From Haloferax sp. Atlit-12N (GTDB lineage: Archaea; Halobacteriota; Halobacteria; Halobacteriales; Haloferacaceae), in NCBI RefSeq assembly GCF_003383095.1, contig NZ_PSYW01000002.1:496001-560000 (forward strand): DNA of 64,000 bases. Direction: 5' to 3'. A program made the position numbers and the translations under genes. Below are positions 14,110-22,778 of this stretch, in pieces. Under the pieces are notes generated by a model. That model did no database searches. It was not told where the DNA came from and was given only the letters and a program-made list of their open reading frames with translations. Positions within the stretch are counted from its first letter, which is position 1. Each line of letters opens with the position of its first letter.

Positions 14110-15930
14110 TCAGTCGTCCTCCCAGAGGGTCACGAGGATGACCACGTCCTGCATGTCGAACGCGCCGCTGTTCGTGTTCGTCGTCCCGAGTTCGAACAGG
14201 AAGATGGCTTGGTTGCTGTCGAGTGCCATCGTCTGCCCGTCGTCGCTGATGTAGGGGGCGACGAACTCGGCGGCGTCGTCCTGTCCGTTGTAGCCTTTTA
14301 TCTCCGGCACCGGGTCGCCGTCGCGGAGGACCGCGACCTGCCGGTGGTCGACCGACGAGTCGGCCGTGACGTAGCCGTCGGCCGCGGCGATGATGGAGAG
14401 CGCGTCACCGGCATCGCCTGCCACGTTGAACGAGTGCGACGCGCCGTCGTTCACGTTGTCCCAGTCGAACGGGCTGTGCGGCACGCCGTCGACGACGAAC
14501 GTCACGGAGACGGGCACGTCGTACCGCCCGTTCTTGATGGCGCTGCCGAGCAGTTCGAACTCGCCCGTGAAGTCGTCGGAGGGGACGACCTCGCCGTCGT
14601 CGATGGTGAAGTCATCTTCGGGCACCGGTGTCGGCGTGGGCGTTGGGGTCGGAGTGGCTGTCGGGGTCGGGGTCGGAGTCGGAGTGGCTGTCGGGGTCGG
14701 GGTCGGAGTCGGAGTCGGAGTCGGAGTCGGCGTCGCGGTAACAGCGTTTCTGACCTCGTAGGTCTCGCCCATCCCGCGGACTTCCAGCGGGAAGGTGACG
14801 GTCGCGCCGGGGCCGGACGCCCCGTCGAGGGTGACGGTGACCGTGTCGTGTTCGATTTCGGTCACGCCGTCGGGCGCGGTGTACGTGAAGCTCGCGCGGC
14901 CCGACTCGTCGGTGACGGCGGTCGCCCCGTCGGTGGGGGCGACGGTACCGCCGAGCGAGGTCGGCGAGGCGACGGTCAGTGTCGCGCCCGCCGCGGGCGC
15001 GCCGTACCGGTCGAACGCGCGGACGACGAGCGTCTCGCGGCCGCCGGAGGGGACCGCGGCGTCCTCGCCTTCGACCGCGATGGCGTAGGCGGCGGGGTCG
15101 GGTTCGACAGCCTCGCCGACGCCGAGGCGAGCGACGCGGAAGTCGTAGCGGACGCCCGCGTCGAGTTCGATAGTGACGACCGCGTGGTCGCCGCTGGAGG
15201 CGTAGGAGACGACCCGTGCGTGGGGTTCCTCGGCCATGAGGTCGACCCACGCGTCCTCGGAGAGGTAGGTCGGCACCGAGATGCGAACCGGGTCGGTGGC
15301 GTTGTAGACGGGCAGCGACTCGGTGCGGACGGAGACGGGCGCGAGCGCCACGGTGTCGCCGGCGGTCGTGTGGCCGTCGAGGTCGCCTTCGAAGAAGACG
15401 AGCGTGACGGTCGTGCCGCGGACGAGCGACTGGCGGTGGACGACTGGGGTGCCGTCGGTGTCGAGGTACGAGACGCCGCTTTCGAGCACCATCCGGGCCT
15501 CGTCGCGCTCGGCGTAGTCGGGTTCGTAGACGATGGCTCCGGTCGCGTAGGTGTGCGCCGAGCCGTTCCAGAAGACCCGCTCGGGGCCGACCGCGGAGAC
15601 GCCCGTGACGGTCACGGCGTCCGCGCCGTCGACCCGGAACGTCCCGATGCTGTCGGGCGGCGAGACCACGAGATACCGCTCGGGATACGACACATCCGAG
15701 TCGACCGCGACGCGACTGCCGGCGTCGACGCCGGAGGCGCGGAACACCTGCGAGTCGAGCGACGCGAGGTCGGTCGAGACGCTGGCGCTGTGGTCGGCCT
15801 CGTCGCCGGCGGTCCAGACGGGCGTGCCCGCGAGTTGGACCATGGCGATGACCGACACGACGAGACCGAACGCGAAGACGAGCCCGAGGATTTCGGACAC
15901 GCCGCGAGAGTCCAGAGAGAGGCGAGACAC
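14110..15930 (-). CDS. large pilin-leader surface protein with Ig-like domain and Thr-Pro stalk
   Basis: The 606-residue protein (GTG start at 15930) has a type IV pilin-like leader: SRGVSEILG followed by a hydrophobic helix to about residue 33 (LVFAFGLVVSVIAMVQLAG). A large extracellular beta-rich region follows that is similar throughout to the next gene upstream. An invasin/Big-1-like module lies near residues 290-385 (a conserved GRASFTYTAP strand). Then comes a Thr-Pro-rich stalk and a C-terminal domain. Processing by the prepilin peptidase PibD and assembly by PilB/PilC are inferred from the operon. It starts 3 bases after the stop of its paralog. It is far larger than ordinary pilins (about 150 residues), so it may be a tip or adhesive subunit. 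Confidence 0.75.
   Translation of the reverse strand: MSRLSLDSRGVSEILGLVFAFGLVVSVIAMVQLAGTPVWTAGDEADHSASVSTDLASLDSQVFRASGVDAGSRVAVDSDVSYPERYLVVSPPDSIGTFRVDGADAVTVTGVSAVGPERVFWNGSAHTYATGAIVYEPDYAERDEARMVLESGVSYLDTDGTPVVHRQSLVRGTTVTLVFFEGDLDGHTTAGDTVALAPVSVRTESLPVYNATDPVRISVPTYLSEDAWVDLMAEEPHARVVSYASSGDHAVVTIELDAGVRYDFRVARLGVGEAVEPDPAAYAIAVEGEDAAVPSGGRETLVVRAFDRYGAPAAGATLTVASPTSLGGTVAPTDGATAVTDESGRASFTYTAPDGVTEIEHDTVTVTLDGASGPGATVTFPLEVRGMGETYEVRNAVTATPTPTPTPTPTPTPTATPTPTPTPTATPTPTPTPTPVPEDDFTIDDGEVVPSDDFTGEFELLGSAIKNGRYDVPVSVTFVVDGVPHSPFDWDNVNDGASHSFNVAGDAGDALSIIAAADGYVTADSSVDHRQVAVLRDGDPVPEIKGYNGQDDAAEFVAPYISDDGQTMALDSNQAIFLFELGTTNTNSGAFDMQDVVILVTLWEDD
14621..14739 (-). repeat. Thr-Pro repeat tract in the 606-residue surface protein
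   Basis: The minus strand encodes runs of (TP)n broken by TATP, a typical extended stalk. At the DNA level it is an imperfect 6-base repeat (CCGACT or CCGACC units), prone to length change. It separates the Ig-like part from the C-terminal domain. Confidence 0.85.
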
Positions 15931-15933
15931 GGC

Positions 15934-18111
15934 TCAGACCTCCACGTCGGGCGCGTTCAGTTCGGGCGAGTCCTTGTCCTCGATGGCAGAGTTCGGGAGG
16001 TAGATTCGGGTCGCCGCGGTGATGACCACGTCGTCCTCCGCGGAGATGGCGGCCTCGCGGCCGCTGACCATGCCGCTGTCGGAGGTTATCGTCACGTCCG
16101 TCTTCGCCGAGGCGATGTTCGCGCCGACGACGAAGATGTTGCCCTCGGCGTCGACGATGATGTCGCCGTCGCCGAGCATGACCACGCCGTTGAGGTTGGC
16201 CCCGCCGCGCGCGGAGACGACTTCGAGGTCGGCGTTGTCCTTGACGCCCGAGAGACCGGCCCCGGCGAGGTCGACGCCGTCCGCGCCGTCGATGCGGACG
16301 GCCCCTTTGCCGCTGATGTCGGAGCTTCGGGCGCTGACGAAGCCGTTCGTCGAGGTGACGGAGAGGAGGTTGCGGTCCTGCGTGACCGTCAGCCCGCTGT
16401 TGTCGAGGTCGATGTCGCCGCCGGCGGTGATTGCAAGGTCGGCGTTGCTTCCCTGCGTGACCGACGCGCCGGAGAGGTCGATTTCGTCGCCCGCGGTCAC
16501 GTCGATATCCTTCCCCGAGACCGAGGTGACGCTCACGCCGACCGCGGCCAGCGAACCGCTTCCGGCGTCGATGTCGATTCGGCTGTTCGCGCCGGTCGCG
16601 ACGATGTCCACGTGGAGCGAGACGCCCTCGCCCGCGAGGGTGATGTCGTCGTCGGAGACGATGGTACGGACACTCGGCGGGACGACGAGCCGGTCGGAGC
16701 CGGCGTCGTAGACGATGTCGCCGCCCGTTCCGGTGTTGTTGACGCGGTAGTCCGCGCCGTCGAACTCGCCGTTCCCATCCACGTCGGCGTAGACGAATCC
16801 GGGGTCACCGATGGCGGCCACGAGCCCGCGGAGCGGGTCGGTGATGCCACCCTCACGGAGCTGCACGTCGAAGGTCACGCGGTCGACGTTCGCGCCCGCG
16901 GAGTCCTCGACGACCACGTCGAACTCGTCGGAGACGACGCCGTCGACGCTGCTCGTCGCGGTGTAGATGAACGTCGCGCGGCCGTCGGCATCGGTGACAG
17001 TCGAGATGGTGCCGGTGTCGCGCGCGACGATGCGCCCGCTCTCGGCGGTCAGGCCGGGGCTGGCCTTGACGACCACGTTGGGGACGGGGTTGTTCTGTGC
17101 GTCGCGGACCTCGACGACGGCCCGGTGGGTCGCACCGGGCGGGACGACGGCGTTGTCGCCCTCCACGTCGATGATGTAGGCGGGTTCTTGGAGCGCGCCG
17201 GGGGTGTCGATGCCGACCCGCGAGAGCCGCAGGTCGTACGTCTTGCCGGGCGCGAGTTCGACCGTCAGCGTGTTGTAGTCGGCTCCGGTCGTGTAGGCGA
17301 TAGAGCGGACGTTGGGTTCGTCGGCCAGCAGGTCGCGCCACGTGTCTTCGGAGAGCCGAGTGGGGACCGAGATGGTGATTGGCGTGCCCGCGTCGGTGAC
17401 GGTGATGTAGTCGGTGCCGGCGCTCAGGGGGACGACGCTGAAGGTGGCCGCCTCGCCCGTCGCGGTGTCGATGTCGCCTTCGAGGAAGACGAGAGACACT
17501 TTGGTCCCGTCGACGAGCGACTGGGTCGCGCCGACCTCGCCGCCGCCGTAGGCGGTGTACTGCGCGGTTCCCTCGTGGACGAGCGAGGGCTCGCTCTGGA
17601 GGTACCGGTAGTCGGGGCGGTAGACGAACTGCTGGGTGTCGAACGCGTGTTCGGAGCCGTCCCAGTAGGTGCCGGTCTCGCCGGTCGCGACCGCACCGGA
17701 GATGCGGGCCGTCGCGGGGTCGGTCGTCCGGAGGCTGCCGGAGCCGGCGGCGGGCGAGACGAACAGCGCGCGGGTCGGGTAGTCGACGCCGGCGTCGAGG
17801 GTCGCGCGGGTCTGCCGGCCGTCGACGGCCTTCGCGACACTCTCGTCGAACGCGGCGAAGTCGGTCTCGGCCGCGGTGAGGTGTTCGAATTCGGTCTGTT
17901 GGTTCCACGCGGGGACCGCCGAAACCTGTACCATCGCGACGAGCGAGACGACGAGCGCGAACGCGAGCATCGTGCCGAGGATGGCCGAGGCTCCGCGGCG
18001 GTCACCGCGGAGATGCGAGCCGCGGCGGGCCTCGCCCGCGACGAACCCGCGCAGTACGTGCCTGAGAGGCGATTGCGTGTGTTGGGTGTTGTTGGGAGTG
18101 TTGTGAGTCAT
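15934..18111 (-). CDS. large pilin-leader surface protein with predicted beta-helix
   Basis: The protein has 725 residues. After a polar leader of about 40 residues comes RRGASAILG and a hydrophobic helix (TMLAFALVVSLVAMVQV), as in archaeal prepilins. Residues up to about 380 match the 606-residue paralog, including an Ig-like module (ADGRATFIYTA). From about residue 440 to the end the sequence is a chain of short strands of the form xIxxxGDIDLxxAxV, repeated some ten or more times with Asp, Ser and Gly at turns. That looks like a right-handed parallel beta-helix, as seen in adhesins and polysaccharide lyases. There is no cysteine. It sits directly after pilC, in the same transcription unit. 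Adhesion or glycan binding is inference. Confidence 0.75.
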   Translation of the reverse strand: MTHNTPNNTQHTQSPLRHVLRGFVAGEARRGSHLRGDRRGASAILGTMLAFALVVSLVAMVQVSAVPAWNQQTEFEHLTAAETDFAAFDESVAKAVDGRQTRATLDAGVDYPTRALFVSPAAGSGSLRTTDPATARISGAVATGETGTYWDGSEHAFDTQQFVYRPDYRYLQSEPSLVHEGTAQYTAYGGGEVGATQSLVDGTKVSLVFLEGDIDTATGEAATFSVVPLSAGTDYITVTDAGTPITISVPTRLSEDTWRDLLADEPNVRSIAYTTGADYNTLTVELAPGKTYDLRLSRVGIDTPGALQEPAYIIDVEGDNAVVPPGATHRAVVEVRDAQNNPVPNVVVKASPGLTAESGRIVARDTGTISTVTDADGRATFIYTATSSVDGVVSDEFDVVVEDSAGANVDRVTFDVQLREGGITDPLRGLVAAIGDPGFVYADVDGNGEFDGADYRVNNTGTGGDIVYDAGSDRLVVPPSVRTIVSDDDITLAGEGVSLHVDIVATGANSRIDIDAGSGSLAAVGVSVTSVSGKDIDVTAGDEIDLSGASVTQGSNADLAITAGGDIDLDNSGLTVTQDRNLLSVTSTNGFVSARSSDISGKGAVRIDGADGVDLAGAGLSGVKDNADLEVVSARGGANLNGVVMLGDGDIIVDAEGNIFVVGANIASAKTDVTITSDSGMVSGREAAISAEDDVVITAATRIYLPNSAIEDKDSPELNAPDVEV

Positions 18112-18115
18112 GGCC

Positions 18116-20248
18116 TTACACCAGTGCGAAGGCGACGAGCGCCAGCGCGGACAGTCCGAGAGCGTACTTCAGCCCGCTGAGGGCGCTGTTGTCGGCCAGT
18201 TTTCCGGCGAGGAGTCCGCTTCCGACCGCCTGAATCAACGCGGAGTGGAAGAACACCACGTGGAAGTTCGCCAGCGGCACCGACGAGATGCCCATGGGGA
18301 GCGACTGTCCGTCCATCGACGCGGACGTCGACGGCGCGGACATCTCGGCGAGAGGGCCGAGGTAGCTCGCGCCGAGCATCAGGATGACGAACAGGTAGAC
18401 GAAGTACCCGATGACGACGATGGCGATGTACGAACCCATCGCACGACGGCGCGACTTTTCGAGTTTGTACCGGTTTCGGGTGTCCTCTGCGGCGACGCTG
18501 AGGACGCGCGAGAGGTCGCCGCTGGTGCGGCCACCGCTGGCGATGAGCCGGATGACCCGCGAGAGTTGCGGGACGTTGAGCCGGCTGGCGAACGCCATGA
18601 GCGCCGAGTGGGCGTCGTGGTTCCAGCGGATGTCGTTGCGGAGCGCGCGGAGTTCGTCCGCGAGCGCGCCGTTCGACCACCGGGAGACGAGCGCGAGCGC
18701 CTCGACCAGGGAGATACCCATCTGGTTGGCGCTCGACAGCAGGTTCAGCGTGTCGGGGAACCGCCGTTCGAGCGTGCGCTCGCGGCGGGTCCGAAGCTCG
18801 TGGAAGACCGTCAGGGGGACCGCGACGATGGCGAACGGGAGGACGACGAACCAGACCGTCGTGTTGTACGGGTTCGCGAGCATGGCGTCGAGCGTCGGCG
18901 TCGCGAGGCCGAGCACGAGGACACCGACGACCGATAGGAGCGCGAGAGGCACCGTGACGACGGCCGAGAGGTACGGCTGGCGGCGCATGATGTCGAGCGG
19001 GTCGCCGATGAGCGTCCGAAGCTCGTACACCGCGTTTTCGCGGCGGTAGTCGTCGAGTCGTTCGTCGACGAAGCCGCCGTCGGAGGCGACGCGGTCGCCG
19101 CCCCAGCGGGCCTCGCGGGCGCGCTGGACCTCGCGGCGCATCGCGCCGAGGAAGTTGGCCACGACCGTCCGAATCTCTTCGAGGACGGTCACGTCGTGTT
19201 TCGTCCGCACCGTGTCCTGCGTGTACGGCGAGGAGAGCACGTCCACGAGGAGCAGGAACAACGCCATCCCCAACGGGAAGATGAGGTAGTTCAGGGCGTA
19301 CAGCTGGACGAGCGTGTCGCCGCCGAGGAAGCTGATGACCATCAGGGTGACGATGAGCAAGAGCGGCGCGGCGACGAACGCGGCGACGAACACCTCAGAG
19401 AGCATCGACAGCGTCTCGATGAAGTCCTCCTGCTCGTCGCGGGCCTCTTCGAGGTACGTCGCGGACTCGCGGTCGAGGAAGGCGGTCACGTCGCCGCCGG
19501 AGTCGAGGACCGACAGCAAGTCGTCGAGGAACTGCTCGAAGTTTATCGAGGGCGTCAGGTTCCGGGAGTTGCGGAGCGCCGTGAACAGGTCGTTGCCGAA
19601 CAGGTCCATGTCGCGGGCGATCATCTCGAACTCGCGGGACACCTCGCCGTAGTCGGGCGCGTCCGCGACGGAGCGGATGACTTCGAGGAAGCTCATCCCG
19701 CCGTGGCTGAGCGCGTACATGTAGACGATGGCGTGCGGGAGCAGGATGTCGATGCTCCGGCCGCGCATCTCGGCGCGGCTCTTGGGGAGGTAGTACCGGG
19801 CGTAGTAGGTCCCGGCGGCCGCCAATCCGCCGACGAGGGCGACGAGGGCCGCGCCGAGGATGGGGACCTTGTAGGGGAGCAGCGGGGCGACGTACTGCGC
19901 CGCGATGCCGAAGCTCACAGGGCTTGACGCGTTCGCCAACACGCCCGCACGGGCGAGGACGAACGTGAGCGCGAGCCCGACGAGCGAGCCGAAGGTCGCG
20001 GTGACGAACGCCAGCTTAAGCGACTGCGTGAGGTACAGGTCGTAGGTCATGCCCACGCGGGTCTGGTTCAGCCAGCGCTGGAGGTCGCGGTGGCCCGCCG
20101 GGTTGCGCTTGAAGTACGTGCGGACGTACCCGTAGCGCTGGCGGAGCCGCTTGACCTCCTCGGGCGACTCGTCGAAGTGTTCGCGTGGGAAGTACTGCTC
20201 GACCTCGTAGTCGGGCAGGGGGACCGAGGTCGACGAGTCAGCGGGCAT
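18116..20248 (-). CDS. pilC: archaeal type IV pilus membrane protein PilC/TadC family, duplicated
   Basis: The 710-residue membrane protein has two copies of the GspF/TadC cytoplasmic helical unit, each followed by hydrophobic helices. The first is around residues 180-300 (SHGGMSFLEVIRSVADAPDYGEVSREF) and the second around 510-600 (QMGISLVEALALVSRWSNGALADEL, then SGGRTSGDLSRVL). This double architecture is usual for archaeal PilC/FlaJ-like proteins. It forms the inner-membrane platform on which the PilB ATPase acts during pilin assembly. Its start lies within the end of pilB (11-base overlap), which proves cotranscription. Haloferax has several PilB/PilC pairs. I do not assign which paralog this is. 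Confidence 0.88.
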   Translation of the reverse strand: MPADSSTSVPLPDYEVEQYFPREHFDESPEEVKRLRQRYGYVRTYFKRNPAGHRDLQRWLNQTRVGMTYDLYLTQSLKLAFVTATFGSLVGLALTFVLARAGVLANASSPVSFGIAAQYVAPLLPYKVPILGAALVALVGGLAAAGTYYARYYLPKSRAEMRGRSIDILLPHAIVYMYALSHGGMSFLEVIRSVADAPDYGEVSREFEMIARDMDLFGNDLFTALRNSRNLTPSINFEQFLDDLLSVLDSGGDVTAFLDRESATYLEEARDEQEDFIETLSMLSEVFVAAFVAAPLLLIVTLMVISFLGGDTLVQLYALNYLIFPLGMALFLLLVDVLSSPYTQDTVRTKHDVTVLEEIRTVVANFLGAMRREVQRAREARWGGDRVASDGGFVDERLDDYRRENAVYELRTLIGDPLDIMRRQPYLSAVVTVPLALLSVVGVLVLGLATPTLDAMLANPYNTTVWFVVLPFAIVAVPLTVFHELRTRRERTLERRFPDTLNLLSSANQMGISLVEALALVSRWSNGALADELRALRNDIRWNHDAHSALMAFASRLNVPQLSRVIRLIASGGRTSGDLSRVLSVAAEDTRNRYKLEKSRRRAMGSYIAIVVIGYFVYLFVILMLGASYLGPLAEMSAPSTSASMDGQSLPMGISSVPLANFHVVFFHSALIQAVGSGLLAGKLADNSALSGLKYALGLSALALVAFALV

Positions 20249-22388
20249 CGTCGGCCTCCCGGTCGTCGTCGTCGCTCACGGCTTCGTCCGCGTCCGAGGC
20301 GTCATCGGCCGGCGCAGGGCCGGCCTCCGCGATATCGTCGAACTCGGTGGCGTCGTCGCTGTCGCCGACTTCCGAACCGTCGGCGGCGTCAGCGTCGTCT
20401 GCCGCGTCGGCATCCGCGTCGTCTGCCGCGTCGGCGTCCGCGTCGTCGTCCAACTCGATGTCGAACAGGTCGGCGAGGAGTTGCTCGGTCTCGGGCGAGA
20501 CCTCGATTTCTTCGTCGTCGAAGTCGTCGGCCGCGGCGTCGTCCTCGTCGGCCTCGTCGTCGACGGAGACCAGCGAGGTCTCGGCGTAGACGTGCGCGAG
20601 GAGGCCTTCGCGGTCGCGCTCGAAGCGGCGAATCATCGCCGACACGGTCAGGTAGTCGTCGACGCCCGAGGCGGCGATGTACCGGAGCACGTCGGCGCGA
20701 ACGTCGAGTTCGTACTGCAGGTCGGCCTTCGTCCAGCCGCGCTCGGCGGCGATTTCGTCGAGGACGACCGAGTCGCCGACGCGCTCGTGGGCGTCGTTCT
20801 CGGGGTTGCGCTTGAACACGTCGCGGAGTTCGACCTCGCCGTCGTCGTCGACGCCGGCGATTTCGGTGACGGCGATGTTCCGGCGGGTCCGGTCGCCGTC
20901 GAGGTGAATCTGCTTTTGGACCGAGATGATATCGAGGTCCGAGAGCATCTGAGCGGGCACGCCGAGGGGCTCGTTGCGCATGCGGTGGACCACACCCTCC
21001 GAGGAGTCGGCGTGGAACGTCGTGTACGCGGTGTGGCCCGTGGCGATGGAGTGGAAGAAGGTCAGGGCGACGCGTTCTTCCGTGCGAATCTCACCGACCA
21101 GCAGGTACTCGGGGCGCTGTCGGAGCGCGGCCTGCAGGAGCGCGTACATCGACACCTCGCCGCGGCCGTCGGCCGTGAACGTGTCGCGGGTGACGGACTG
21201 AATCCAGTTGTCGTGCGGGAGCGTGATTTCGCGCGTGTCCTCGATGGAGACGACCTTCGCGTGGCCGGGAACGAAGAAGGACACCGCGTTCATCGAGGTG
21301 GTCTTCCCGGAGCCCGTGCCGCCCGCGAAGATGAGCGACCGGTTGTTCTCGATGGCGAGCCAGAAGTACGCCATCTGCTCGACGCTGAAGGTGTTCCAGC
21401 GCACGAGGTCGACCGGCGACAGCGGCACGTCCGAGAACTTCCGGATGGTGAAGTTCGACCCGCGGGTGGCGACGTCGGAGCCGAGAGTCAACTGGACGCG
21501 GGAGCCGTCCGGGAGGCTCGCGTCCACGAGTGGGTCGGAGACGGTTACCTGCTTGCCCGCGCGTTGCGCGAGGCGGATGGTGAACGACGAGAGGTCGCCG
21601 TCGTCGAAGACCACGTTCGTCGGCACGTCCCGGTAGACGCTGTGGAAAACGTAGACCGGCACGTCGTCGCCGTCACAGGAGATGTCTTCGATGCCGGGGT
21701 CTCGCATCACGGGGTCGATGCGGCCGAAGTGAATGAAGTCGCGGAGCAGGAAGTAAAACAGCTTCCAGAGCGACCCGTCTTCGACCGTCGCCGCGTGTTC
21801 GGTGATTATCTCGCGGGCCTCGTCGTCGAACACGTCCTCGCGGTCGCCGTCGGCGTCGAGGTCGCGGTACAGGAGGCTGTTGCGCAGAATCTTCGTCAGG
21901 TCGTCGCGCACGAAGTCCTCGAAGGCGTCGAGGCGTGGCTCGCTCACGTGGTACTGGTGTTCGCGCTTCTCGTGGTCGTACAGGATGGAGACGAACGCGA
22001 AGGGCTTGTTCACCCAGTAGTGTTCGACGGCCTCGACGCCCTCGAGGAACGAGAAGTCGAAGAAGTTGTCTTCGATGAACGCCTCCGAGGGCGTCGGCGC
22101 GAACGCCGTCTCGTCGTCGATTTCGGCGAAGAACGCCTTCACCTCGCGGAGGACGGCCTCCCGGAGCGTTTCCGGGCGGTCTTCATCCACCGCTTCGTCG
22201 GTGAGCGGGTCTTCGACGGGGCCGTATTCGATGCGGTCCGACGCGGGGACCGGTAGTTCACTCGCGCGGGCGGCCATCGCCTCCGGACCGGTCGTGGGGA
22301 CCAGTTCGGCGGTGCCGGCACCGTCTGCTCGGAACGATTCTTCGCCATCGCGGCGGTCAGTCTGGGAGTTCTTGTCAGGAGACGCCAT
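20238..22388 (-). CDS. pilB: archaeal type IV pilus assembly ATPase PilB (type II/IV secretion, VirB11-like)
   Basis: The 716-residue protein carries Walker A GGTGSGKTTS (residues 356-365), an Asp box near KVVSIEDTREITLPHDNW, Walker B PEYLLVGEIRTEE with catalytic Glu, and the His box TGHTAYTTFHADS. The first 330 residues are the N-terminal domain typical of archaeal GspE homologues. After about residue 600 there is a long tail almost entirely of Asp, Ala and Glu with ADDADAD repeats, which is unusual even for halophiles and probably disordered. It powers pilus extension through PilC, encoded next with an 11-base overlap. The operon promoter must lie in the 390-base gap upstream. Confidence 0.9.
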   Translation of the reverse strand: MASPDKNSQTDRRDGEESFRADGAGTAELVPTTGPEAMAARASELPVPASDRIEYGPVEDPLTDEAVDEDRPETLREAVLREVKAFFAEIDDETAFAPTPSEAFIEDNFFDFSFLEGVEAVEHYWVNKPFAFVSILYDHEKREHQYHVSEPRLDAFEDFVRDDLTKILRNSLLYRDLDADGDREDVFDDEAREIITEHAATVEDGSLWKLFYFLLRDFIHFGRIDPVMRDPGIEDISCDGDDVPVYVFHSVYRDVPTNVVFDDGDLSSFTIRLAQRAGKQVTVSDPLVDASLPDGSRVQLTLGSDVATRGSNFTIRKFSDVPLSPVDLVRWNTFSVEQMAYFWLAIENNRSLIFAGGTGSGKTTSMNAVSFFVPGHAKVVSIEDTREITLPHDNWIQSVTRDTFTADGRGEVSMYALLQAALRQRPEYLLVGEIRTEERVALTFFHSIATGHTAYTTFHADSSEGVVHRMRNEPLGVPAQMLSDLDIISVQKQIHLDGDRTRRNIAVTEIAGVDDDGEVELRDVFKRNPENDAHERVGDSVVLDEIAAERGWTKADLQYELDVRADVLRYIAASGVDDYLTVSAMIRRFERDREGLLAHVYAETSLVSVDDEADEDDAAADDFDDEEIEVSPETEQLLADLFDIELDDDADADAADDADADAADDADAADGSEVGDSDDATEFDDIAEAGPAPADDASDADEAVSDDDDREADDAR

Positions 22389-22778
22389 TCTCTGGAAATA
22401 CTGAACGGTAGGAACGGCTGTAAGTATGGAGCGACTAGATGTACGAATTCGGCCGGTTAGGCCCGAACTACCGCCGAATTCAGGAACTCATCTGGTCTGC
22501 TCCCGATTGGGGTGCGGACCGAGTCACGCCCCGGATTCCCCCGGCCAGGGCTGACAACCGAATGATAGTACGGCGTCCCGCGCGCCACCGTCACGGCCGA
22601 CGTGTCGGCGAAAAACAGTGACATTCTCCGCGAGAAGAGTGTTAACAATAGTCACAGACCGTCTGTCGGCGGAATTCGCCCCTTCAGCCCCGGCGTGGCC
22701 TTGCGATTTCGGTCCTTCCTAGCGGGTGAAAACGGGACGAACCTTCAAGAGAAGCGGCGTTGTATGTAAGGATGTATT
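22389..22778. other. 390-base gap: divergent promoters of the pilus operon and the CBS gene
   Basis: I find no credible coding sequence here. The left end (22389-22440) is AT-rich and contains possible TATA elements for the pilus operon. The right end near 22740-22778 holds the promoter of the CBS gene. No RNA gene or repeat is recognised. Confidence 0.5.

Noticed and set aside
13822..18180. A 1452-codon open frame on the plus strand opposite the two pilin-leader genes
   Set aside because: Its translation is almost only Arg, Asp, Val and Gly, as produced by the complement of GC-rich haloarchaeal genes. The minus-strand proteins have signal segments and domains.
22439..22621. Short open frame in the gap upstream of pilB
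   Set aside because: Arg-rich, with no family pattern. It lies in the probable promoter region of the pilus operon.
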